Shown here: piece after piece, positions 31,687 through 38,976 of the stretch
How the letters are laid out: every line of letters starts with the position of its first letter
How positions within the stretch are numbered: position 1 is the first letter of the stretch
Assembly: GCA_934541105.1 (NCBI GenBank)
Contig: CAKTDA010000001.1
Coordinates: 1-64,000, forward strand
Source of the DNA: an uncultured Luteitalea sp.
Lineage (GTDB): Bacteria; Acidobacteriota; Vicinamibacteria; Vicinamibacterales; Vicinamibacteraceae
Reading direction: 5' to 3'
Length of the DNA: 64,000 nucleotides
Made by a program: the position numbers and the translations under genes
Notes under the pieces: model-generated
Databases searched by the model: none
Told to the model about the DNA's origin: nothing
What the model saw: only the letters and a program-made list of their open reading frames with translations

Positions 31687-32475
31687 ATGTCGGCCCAGCA
31701 CCCGATCATCATCGTCAAGAAGAAGAAGGTCGGCCATGGCGGCCACCATGGCGGCGCGTGGAAGGTCGCCTACGCCGACTTCGTCACGGCCATGATGGCG
31801 TTCTTCCTGGTCATGTGGCTCGTGAACCAGAGCCAGGACGTCCGCAACGCGGTGGCGGGCTACTTCAAGGACCCCGGCATCTTCGAGCACGAGGGCGGAC
31901 GCTCCCCGATCGCGAGCGGTGCGGGCATCGTGGGGCAGGGCACGACCCCGGGGACCGATCTCGCATCGGCGACCGCCGCGCTCGAGCGCGCGGCCGAGCG
32001 CATCAAGGAACAACTGCGGGCGATTCCTGGCCTGCGCGAACTCGAGGACCAGATCGAGGTCACGGTCACGGCCGAGGGCCTGCGCATCGAACTGCAGGAA
32101 GGTGGGGAAGAGACCTTCTTCGACTCCGGGAGCGCGCAGGTGAAGACCCGGACGCGCGACGTGTTGCGCGTGATCGCGAAGGAACTCGCGCACCTCCCGC
32201 AGGCGATCGCCATCGAGGGCCACACTGACGCGGCGCAGTTCGGTCGCGACCGCGCCTACACCAACTGGGAGCTCTCGGCAGACCGCGCGAACGCCGCGCG
32301 TCGCATCATGGAGGCCGGGGGCCTTCCGGCCGATCACGTCAAGGCCATCCGGGGGTATGCCGACAGCATCCTGCGAACGCCGGACCAGCCCTACAACCCG
32401 CGCAACCGCCGCGTCTCGATCGTCGTCAAGAACGACGTGGTGCCGTCGCAGGCGACGCCTGCGACTGCGCCATGA
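31687..32475 (+). CDS. motB: Flagellar motor stator protein MotB
   Basis: The 262-residue protein has a basic HGGHHGGAWKVAYADF N-terminal stretch, one membrane helix (AYADFVTAMMAFFLVMWLVN) with ion-binding Asp D31, and an OmpA-like peptidoglycan-binding domain (AIAIEGHTDAAQFGRDRAYT, NWELSADRANAARRIM, NPRNRRVSIVVKND). ATG 31687 is preferred over GTG 31684 because the AGGA ribosome site is better spaced. Its stop overlaps the next gene (ATGA). Confidence 0.95.
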   Translation: MSAQHPIIIVKKKKVGHGGHHGGAWKVAYADFVTAMMAFFLVMWLVNQSQDVRNAVAGYFKDPGIFEHEGGRSPIASGAGIVGQGTTPGTDLASATAALERAAERIKEQLRAIPGLRELEDQIEVTVTAEGLRIELQEGGEETFFDSGSAQVKTRTRDVLRVIAKELAHLPQAIAIEGHTDAAQFGRDRAYTNWELSADRANAARRIMEAGGLPADHVKAIRGYADSILRTPDQPYNPRNRRVSIVVKNDVVPSQATPATAP

Positions 32476-33776
32476 AGGCCCTCATCGTCGACGACGAGCC
32501 CACGGCCCGGATGCTGCTGTCACGCATCCTGCAGCGCGAGGTGGCGTGCGAGGTCGCCGAGGCGACAAACGGCATCGAGGCGCTCGACGCCCTTGGGCGC
32601 GAGGCGTTCGACTTCGTCGTCATCGACGTGATGATGCCGCTCATGGACGGCCTCGAGACGCTGGAGGTGATCCGCGCGACGCCGACCCTCAAGCACCTGC
32701 CGGTGATGGTCCTGTCGGCCGTCCGGGACGAGGCGCAGGTGCGCCGGCTCGTCGCGCTCGGAGTGGGCGCCTACCTCACGAAGCCGCTGCGGGTCGTCGA
32801 TGCAGCCGACCGGCTGCGGCGGTTCATCGCGGCCCTCGGCGCCGGCACACCGGAGCCCGCATCCCAGCGGCGGCCGCTGCTCGGCCTTGCCGATGGCGCC
32901 ACGATTCTCGTCGTGGACGGTGATCCGACCTTCAGGCAGTTCGTACGCGACACGCTCGGCACGCGCTACACGGTGGTCGATGCCGAAGGTGGCGCGCAGG
33001 GGCTTCGCGCCTGCCTCGCGTCGCCGCCGGCGGCCGTCCTGCTCGGGCTCGAGCTCGGCGCCGTCCCGCCCGGGATGTTCCTGCGAAAGCTCCGCAGCCT
33101 GCCCGACCTGGCGCGCGTGCCCGTTGTCGTCGTCGGGGCGCGCGGTGCGACCGTGCCACTCGCCTATGCCGACGCCGTGATCCCGCGCATGTTGCAGGCT
33201 GGTGCGTTCCGGGCACAGTTCGAGGCGCTCGTCGATGGCCATGCCGTCGAGGCCTGCGCGCTCGCGTCGCGACCGGCGCTAGGATCGCAGATGCGCGAAG
33301 CGGTGGAGCAGGTCTTCGGCCTCATGCTCGGGATCCAGGTCGCAGGCCAGGCAGGTGAGCTGGCCTCTGCGCCCGCTGGCGCCGACCTGGCGCGCGTGGT
33401 GCTCTCGTTCGCGCACCAGGAGGCCGACATCGAGCTCGGGATCGTCGCCGAGCGCGCCATGAGCGAGCGGATGTCCGCGCTGATGCGGCGGAGTGGGAGC
33501 GGTGACGATGACGATCGCGTCCGGACGGCGCTCCAGGAACTGGCTCGGACGATCGGCGGACGCCTGCAGAACGCCCTGCGCACCGATGGCGAAGAGGTGG
33601 TGCTTCAGCGCCCGGTCGTGGAGGTCCTGAATCCGGACGTGCTGCAGTCGGCCGGGTGGTGCGGGTTCGCGTTCACGAGCGCCACGCGCGACCTGCAGTT
33701 CATGGGCTTGCTCCGCTCGGCTTCGCGCACGGGGACTTCCACGCCGGCCGCGCCGACCGTCGTGGCGCATGCGTGA
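32472..33776 (+). CDS. Two-REC response regulator with C-terminal CheX-like domain
   Basis: The 434-residue protein has an intact receiver domain (residues 1-120: MKALIVDDEPTARMLL, phospho-acceptor Asp in VVIDVMMPLMDG, Thr/Ser-Ala in VLSAVRD, Lys in LTKPLRV). A second receiver follows (about 140-255) that lacks the phospho-Asp (LLGLELGAVPPG). The C-terminal part (about 270-415: SQMREAVEQVFGLMLGIQVA, TALQELARTIGGRLQNALRT) resembles CheX/CheC phosphatases, with E-x2-x-x-G spacing. There is no DNA-binding domain. It may combine signal reception with CheY-P dephosphorylation or motor binding. It overlaps motB by 4 nt and the Hpt gene by 8 nt. Confidence 0.8.
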   Translation: MKALIVDDEPTARMLLSRILQREVACEVAEATNGIEALDALGREAFDFVVIDVMMPLMDGLETLEVIRATPTLKHLPVMVLSAVRDEAQVRRLVALGVGAYLTKPLRVVDAADRLRRFIAALGAGTPEPASQRRPLLGLADGATILVVDGDPTFRQFVRDTLGTRYTVVDAEGGAQGLRACLASPPAAVLLGLELGAVPPGMFLRKLRSLPDLARVPVVVVGARGATVPLAYADAVIPRMLQAGAFRAQFEALVDGHAVEACALASRPALGSQMREAVEQVFGLMLGIQVAGQAGELASAPAGADLARVVLSFAHQEADIELGIVAERAMSERMSALMRRSGSGDDDDRVRTALQELARTIGGRLQNALRTDGEEVVLQRPVVEVLNPDVLQSAGWCGFAFTSATRDLQFMGLLRSASRTGTSTPAAPTVVAHA

Positions 33777-34227
33777 ACATCGGCACGCCGCGTTGAAGGC
33801 CGCCGCTGCCGATGCCGATGTCCAGACTGGTCGATTCGTGACCGCCGTGACCGCAATGCACACGCCGAACTCTCCCGCCATCGAACCCGAAGTCCTCGAG
33901 ATGCTCGAATCGCTGCAGGAACCGGGCGAGCCGGATCTCATCGTCGAGATCGTCTCGATCTTCCTGCGCGATACGCCTGAACGGCTCGACGGCCTGCGGG
34001 ACCGTCCGCTGGATCCGGCGCACACGTCACGGGTCGCCCACGCCGTCAAGGGCAGCGCCGGCAACCTGGGGGCCTCGCACCTGCAGGCCCTTGCCGAGCG
34101 GCTCGAAGCGGCTGGAATCGGCCGCGCCGAGCCCCACGTTCTGGCGAGCCTCGCCGACGCCGTGATGGCGGAGTACGCGCGCGTGGCCGATCACCTCCAG
34201 GGCGTCCTCGCCCAGCGCGGCGCCTGA
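33769..34227 (+). CDS. Hpt-domain phosphotransfer protein
   Basis: The product carries one Hpt domain: LDPAHTSRVAHAVKGSAGNL has the phospho-accepting His in AHAVKGSAGNLGA. The start is uncertain: ATG 33769 overlaps the previous gene by 8 nt and gives 152 residues, whereas ATG 33856 (MHTPNSPAIEPEVLEML) gives 123 residues and begins right at the domain. It follows the two-REC protein, so the pair could exchange phosphate. Confidence 0.82.
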   Translation: MREHRHAALKAAAADADVQTGRFVTAVTAMHTPNSPAIEPEVLEMLESLQEPGEPDLIVEIVSIFLRDTPERLDGLRDRPLDPAHTSRVAHAVKGSAGNLGASHLQALAERLEAAGIGRAEPHVLASLADAVMAEYARVADHLQGVLAQRGA

Positions 34228-34237
34228 CCGCGACCAT

Positions 34238-34264
34238 TCAAGAACGCCGGGGCGACGCCGATGA
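34238..34264 (+). promoter_or_regulatory. Sigma-28-like promoter of the chemotaxis operon
   Basis: TCAAGAAC (34238-34245) and GCCGATGA (34257-34264) with an 11-bp spacer. The -10 matches seven of eight consensus bases; the -35 keeps four of the TAAAG bases. It is in the 122-nt gap after the Hpt gene and about 85 nt before ATG 34350. Confidence 0.6.
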
Positions 34265-34349
34265 CATGGACGCCCCCAGCGGCGCCGCCAGGTGCCAGCG
34301 GGCCGCACGGTGCGGCCCCGAGAACCGCCAGCACGGCCTGAGGTCCCAC

Positions 34350-34697
34350 ATGTCCACGTTTGCGCGCTCGTTCTTCCTCTTTGCCACCCTGGCCGCTTGC
34401 GGCCTCGCCACGCCCGCCGATGCCCAGGTCCGCGGACTCGGCCGAATCAACGGCGTCGTCCTCGACGCGAGCGGTTCGCCCGTCGGCGACGTGACGATCG
34501 AGACCAAGACGCTCGACGGCGCCGAGATCAAGGCCACGAGCAGCGCCGACGGCAAGTGGGTCGTCGCCGGACTCGGCAAGGGCCAGTGGGACGTGCACTT
34601 CGTGAAGGACGGCTTCACGCGCGTCCGCGCAAAGGTGACCATCGAGACCGAGCTGTCCCGCACCGAGCCCATCAAGATCACCTTGAAGAAGGCGTGA
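34350..34697 (+). CDS. Secreted carboxypeptidase-regulatory-like (Ig-like) small protein
   Basis: The 115-residue protein has a signal peptide (SFFLFATLAACGLATPADAQ) that may be cleaved after ADA, or lipid-modified at C18 (LAAC fits a lipobox), and one CarboxypepD_reg-like beta-sandwich: INGVVLDASGSPVGDVTIET, SSADGKWVVAGLGKGQWDVH, FVKDGFTRVRAKVTIET. ATG 34350 is chosen because it starts the signal peptide; the in-frame sequence upstream is promoter and leader. It is the first gene of the chemotaxis operon (7 nt before an MCP). A periplasmic ligand-binding or envelope role is possible, but its link to chemotaxis is unexplained. Confidence 0.8.
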   Translation: MSTFARSFFLFATLAACGLATPADAQVRGLGRINGVVLDASGSPVGDVTIETKTLDGAEIKATSSADGKWVVAGLGKGQWDVHFVKDGFTRVRAKVTIETELSRTEPIKITLKKA

Positions 34698-34704
34698 CGA
34701 CATC

Positions 34705-36315
34705 GTGACGATCAGCCGCAAGCTCCTTTCCGGGTTCGGCGCGCTCGCCGCCGTCATGCTGGTGCTCGGCGCCAACAGCGTGCTGCGCGTCCGCGCCACC
34801 AACACCCAGCTCGAACGCGTCGCCGACCGGGCGACGCGCGAGATCGAGGCGAGCGGTACCGTCCGCTACCTCGTCGCCGATTCGCAGGCCTCACTGCGCC
34901 AGTCGGTCATCGCCGCAGCCAAGGGCGACACCGCCGGCGCGCGCAGCGCGGTGGCAGCAGCGCGTGCGAGCCTCGCACGGCTGGACGAGACCGCGGTGTC
35001 GCTTGCCGCCGGCTCGGTCGCGCCCGAGGTCCGGACGCGGCTGTCCGAGATTCGCCAGGCCATGGGCGAGTCGAGGAACGAGATCGATCGGATCGAGCAG
35101 TTCGTCGCCAATCTCCAGGCGCTCGAGGCCGCCGACGCCAGCGACCGTGCCCGCCAGTTCGGCGATCGCGCGGCCGCGGCGGCCCGCGACATCGTGCGGC
35201 TGCAAGGCGAAGCCATCACGGCCGAACGCGAAGCAGCGGCGCGGGCCTACCGCCTGACCATCACGCTGCTGGCCGTGCTCTCGGCGCTTGCGGTGGCGGC
35301 TGCCGCCTGGGTGCTCGTCAGCGTGCGCGGCGTCAACCGGGCCCTTGCCGGGCTCACCGGCCAGCTCGGCGACGGCGCCGGGCGCGTCCTCGGCGCCGCT
35401 GCATCGGTATCGCAGTCGGCGCAGTCGCTCTCGTCAGGTGCGGCCGAACAGGCGGCCTCGCTCGAAGAGACGTCCGCGTCGATGGAGGAGATGTCCTCGA
35501 TGACGCGCCACAACGCCGAGAACTCGCAGCAGGCCGCGCAGCTCATGGTGGAAGTGGACGCCAAGGTCGCGGCCTCCGACGTCTCGTTGCAGGCGATGGT
35601 GGAGTCGATGTCGCGCATCCGCGAGTCGAGTGCCCGCGTGTCGCGCATCATCCGCACCATCGACGAGATCGCCTTCCAGACGAACATCCTCGCGCTCAAC
35701 GCTGCCGTCGAGGCCGCGCGGGCCGGGGAGGCCGGCATGGGCTTCGCGGTCGTCGCCGAGGAAGTCCGCAGCCTGGCCCAGCGATCGGCGCAGGCGGCCA
35801 AGGACACCGAGGCGCTCATCGAGGAGTCGGTCGGCATCTCGCAGGAAGGCAGCGCGCGTGTCGAACACGTGGCGTCGGCGATTGCCGGCATCACCGACAG
35901 CGTCGGCCGCGTGAAGCGCCTCGTCGAGGAGGTCAGCGCGGCGAGCCGCCAGCAGAGCCAGGGCATCGACCAGGTGAGCCAGGCCATCGCACAGATGGAG
36001 AAGGTCACCCAGGCGACCGCCGCCACCGCGGAGGAGTCCGCCGCGGCCAGTGAAGAGCTCAACGCGCAGGCTGGCGACACGCTCGCCGTCGTCGCGCAGC
36101 TCCAGCAACTCGTCGGCGGGGCCGCGGCGGTGACGCGCGAGACACCCGCGGCCACGCCGAAGGCCACACGCGGCACCACCAGGCCGCAGGCCGCCTCCGC
36201 GCGAGTCACGCCCATGCCGATCGGCGGGCGGGCGAAGCCCGCAGCCGGCCCGGCACCGTCGTCTGCCGAGGAGTTCATCCCGTTCGGCGACACCGGCACG
36301 TTCGGCAAGTTCTGA
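34705..36315 (+). CDS. Methyl-accepting chemotaxis protein, first copy
   Basis: The 536-residue transmembrane chemoreceptor has TM1 at about residues 8-27, a helical periplasmic four-helix-bundle-type sensor (28-183) and TM2 at about 184-206. A signalling domain follows with the hairpin tip RIIRTIDEIAFQTNILALNA followed by AVEAARAGEAGMGFAVVAEE. Helical methylation segments flank it (EQAASLEETSASMEEMSSMT, QATAATAEESAAASEELNAQ). No classic HAMP signature is obvious. GTG start. A Pro/Ala-rich tail follows the signalling domain; no CheR-tethering pentapeptide of NWETF type is seen. Confidence 0.94.
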   Translation: MTISRKLLSGFGALAAVMLVLGANSVLRVRATNTQLERVADRATREIEASGTVRYLVADSQASLRQSVIAAAKGDTAGARSAVAAARASLARLDETAVSLAAGSVAPEVRTRLSEIRQAMGESRNEIDRIEQFVANLQALEAADASDRARQFGDRAAAAARDIVRLQGEAITAEREAAARAYRLTITLLAVLSALAVAAAAWVLVSVRGVNRALAGLTGQLGDGAGRVLGAAASVSQSAQSLSSGAAEQAASLEETSASMEEMSSMTRHNAENSQQAAQLMVEVDAKVAASDVSLQAMVESMSRIRESSARVSRIIRTIDEIAFQTNILALNAAVEAARAGEAGMGFAVVAEEVRSLAQRSAQAAKDTEALIEESVGISQEGSARVEHVASAIAGITDSVGRVKRLVEEVSAASRQQSQGIDQVSQAIAQMEKVTQATAATAEESAAASEELNAQAGDTLAVVAQLQQLVGGAAAVTRETPAATPKATRGTTRPQAASARVTPMPIGGRAKPAAGPAPSSAEEFIPFGDTGTFGKF

Positions 36316-36337
36316 GTTCCACGCAAGGCCCACGTCG

Positions 36338-38356
36338 ATGTCCGAGTTCCGCCAGCGCTTCGAGGATCTCCTCGCCCGCGCGTCCTGCGAGGTCGTGCTT
36401 ACCTCCCCGGAGGCCATCCCGGCCCCGCTGACATCACTGCTTGCCGACCTGCAGGCGCTCGTCGAGCAGGCAGCGGGTCCCGACCGGGACACGCTGGCCG
36501 CGCTCGTCGCCGCGTGCGGCGCGTGCACCGAGCCAGCCGCACTCTCTGCGGCGCTGGATCGGCTCTCGACGGTCTGGGCCGCCTCTCGCGAGGACACCGT
36601 CGCGGCACCCGGATCGGTGGCCGCGGCCGACGACGAAGACGAGCTCGCCATGCTGCGCGCCGACGACGAACTCGCCGGCATGTTCCTGGCCGAGTCGCTC
36701 GATCATCTCAGCTCGATCGAGGCAGTGGCCCTGCAGCTCGAGACGGCTCCGGGCGACCGGCACCTCCTCAACGAACTGTTCCGACCGTTCCACACCGTGA
36801 AGGGCAATGCCGGCGCGCTCGGCATCACCTCGGTGCAGGCGCTCGCGCACGCCGTCGAGAACCTCCTCGACCTCGCGCGCAGCGGCAAGCACCAGCTCGG
36901 TCCCGTTGGCGTCGAGCTCGTGCTGCAGGCCGTCGATCTGCTGTCGGCCATGCTGCGTGACCTCGGCGCGCGCCTTGGCGGCGCCACGCCCGGCCGGCGT
37001 GATGCCGAGCGCGAGGCGATGATTGCCCGGCTTGCGCAGTTGATTGCCGATGGGGAGCCGCCCGCTGCGCCGGTGCCCGATACCGCGGTGTCGGCAGCCG
37101 CGCCCGCGCCCGTCCCGGTCGCGGCCGCTGTCGATCCGTCGGCCGACATGCCGCGGACGCGCGCGGAGGATCGGCCCGGCCAGCTGACGGTCAAGGTCGA
37201 CACGCGAAAGCTCGACAACCTCGTCGACATGGTCGGCGAACTCGTGATCGTGCAGTCGATCATCAACGAGGACCCGACGCTCCACGCGCTGCTCGACGAG
37301 CGGCTCGGCCGCAACCTCGCGCAGCTGCGCCGCATCACGAGCGACCTGCAGCGCACCGCGATGTCGATGCGCCTCGTGCCGATCCGCCAGACGTTCCAGA
37401 AGATGGCGCGCCTCGTGCGCGACCTCGGCAAGCGATCGGGCAAGGTCGTGGATCTCGCGCTCAGCGGCGAGGACACCGAACTCGATCGGCGCGTGGTCGA
37501 GGACATCGGCGATCCGTTGATGCACATGATCCGCAACAGCGTCGATCACGGCATCGAACGACCGGACGTCCGCGTGGCGAAGGGGAAGCCGTCCACAGGA
37601 CGCCTCTCCCTCAGCGCCTATCACCAGGGCGGCCACGTGATGATCCGCATTGCCGACGATGGCGGCGGGCTCGATACGCAGCGGATCCTGGCCAAGGCCG
37701 TCGCGCAGGGACTCGTCGCCGCCGATGCCGCCCTCGCGCCGGCCGACATCCATGCGCTGATCTTCAAACCTGGCTTCTCGACAGCCGAGCAGGTCACCGA
37801 GATCTCCGGCCGCGGCGTCGGCATGGACGTCGTGCGTCGCAACATCGAGGCGCTGCGCGGCCGCATCGACATCGAGAGCACGCCGGGCGAGGGCACCACG
37901 TTCACGATCCGGCTGCCGCTCACGCTGGCCATCGTGGACGGCCTGCTGCTGCGGGTCGGGAGCCACCGCTTCGTGCTGCCGACGTTCTCGGTGTGCGAGT
38001 CGCTGCGGCCGGCCCCCGATCACGTCCACCACGTGCAGGGGCGCCCGCGCATGGTGCGCGTGCGCGAGACGCTGCTCCCGCTGGTCCGCCTCGCGGACCT
38101 GTTCGGCATCCCCGACGCCGAAGTGGACGCCACCAAGGGCACCGTCGTCGTGATCGAGGACGACGACCGGCGCATCGCCCTCCAGATCGATCAGCTGCTC
38201 GGCAAGCAGGAGGTCGTCGTCAAGTCACTGGGCACGGCACTCGGCGAGATCCCGGGCGTGACCGGCGGCGCGATCCTCGGCGACGGGCGTGTGGGCCTAA
38301 TCCTTGACGCGCACGGCCTGCTGGAGTTGAACCTCGGAACATTAGCGGCCGCCTAG
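36338..38356 (+). CDS. cheA: Chemotaxis histidine kinase CheA
   Basis: The 672-residue kinase phosphorylates CheY and CheB. The Hpt (P1) domain has its phospho-His at H152 (FRPFHTVKGNAGALGI), unusually far in because of an N-terminal extension of about 105 residues. An Ala/Pro linker (about 245-275) leads straight to the dimerisation helix (KLDNLVDMVGELVIVQSIIN), so a separate P2 CheY-binding domain is not evident. The ATPase domain has HMIRNSVDHGIERP, MIRIADDGGGLDTQRI and SGRGVGMDVVRRNIEALRGR, and the C-terminal P5 domain is CheW-like (LLRVGSHRFVLPTFSVCESL). It is 22 nt after the first MCP and 23 nt before cheW. Confidence 0.96.
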   Translation: MSEFRQRFEDLLARASCEVVLTSPEAIPAPLTSLLADLQALVEQAAGPDRDTLAALVAACGACTEPAALSAALDRLSTVWAASREDTVAAPGSVAAADDEDELAMLRADDELAGMFLAESLDHLSSIEAVALQLETAPGDRHLLNELFRPFHTVKGNAGALGITSVQALAHAVENLLDLARSGKHQLGPVGVELVLQAVDLLSAMLRDLGARLGGATPGRRDAEREAMIARLAQLIADGEPPAAPVPDTAVSAAAPAPVPVAAAVDPSADMPRTRAEDRPGQLTVKVDTRKLDNLVDMVGELVIVQSIINEDPTLHALLDERLGRNLAQLRRITSDLQRTAMSMRLVPIRQTFQKMARLVRDLGKRSGKVVDLALSGEDTELDRRVVEDIGDPLMHMIRNSVDHGIERPDVRVAKGKPSTGRLSLSAYHQGGHVMIRIADDGGGLDTQRILAKAVAQGLVAADAALAPADIHALIFKPGFSTAEQVTEISGRGVGMDVVRRNIEALRGRIDIESTPGEGTTFTIRLPLTLAIVDGLLLRVGSHRFVLPTFSVCESLRPAPDHVHHVQGRPRMVRVRETLLPLVRLADLFGIPDAEVDATKGTVVVIEDDDRRIALQIDQLLGKQEVVVKSLGTALGEIPGVTGGAILGDGRVGLILDAHGLLELNLGTLAAA

Positions 38357-38379
38357 GCCGCAGGAAGCGAACGACGAAC

Positions 38380-38868
38380 ATGAGCCAAGCGACCGGCCTC
38401 CCCTCCCTCGCCGGCAAGTACCTGACCTTTGCCCTCGGTGCCGAAGAGTACGGCCTGCCCGTGCTGAAGGTGCGCGAGATCATCAAGATGATGGACGTGA
38501 CCGCCGTGCCGCAGGTGCCGGCCGCGATCAAGGGCGTCATCAACCTGCGCGGCAAGGTCATCCCGGTGGTGGACCTCCGCGTGAAGTTCGGCCTGCCCGC
38601 CCAGGAGGCGTCCGACCGCAGTTCGATCGTTGTCGTCGAGGTGCTCGCGGGCAGCGATCGCGTGATGGCCGGGGTCATCGTGGATGCGGTGTCGGACGTG
38701 CTCAACATCGCGAGCGAGGACATCCAGGAGCCGCCGCAGTTCGGCACGCGCGTGTCCACGACCTTCATGAAGGGCATGGCCAAGGTGAAGGGCACCGTCA
38801 AGATCCTCCTCGACCTCGACGTGCTCTTCAGCGACGACGCCGAGGCCCTGCTGGCAGGCGCGGCGTAG
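38380..38868 (+). CDS. cheW: Chemotaxis adaptor protein CheW
   Basis: CheW couples CheA to receptors. The 162-residue protein shows KYLTFALGAEEYGLPVLKVR, EIIKMMDVTAVPQVPAAIKG, VINLRGKVIPVVDLRVKFGL and VDAVSDVLNIASEDIQEPPQ. The length is as expected. It is preceded by GGAAGC and followed by a 108-nt gap before the second MCP, which contains an 8-bp palindrome GTTGCAAC but no recognised promoter. Confidence 0.96.
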   Translation: MSQATGLPSLAGKYLTFALGAEEYGLPVLKVREIIKMMDVTAVPQVPAAIKGVINLRGKVIPVVDLRVKFGLPAQEASDRSSIVVVEVLAGSDRVMAGVIVDAVSDVLNIASEDIQEPPQFGTRVSTTFMKGMAKVKGTVKILLDLDVLFSDDAEALLAGAA

Positions 38869-38976
38869 CACCGCGGCCGCCGGCAGGCGCCAGGTCGTTG
38901 CAACAACCCGGGCGCGTCGGGGCACCTGCTCCGAGGCGCTGCACTCCGGTGTCCTCCCGTTCCGCAAAGCACGTCC

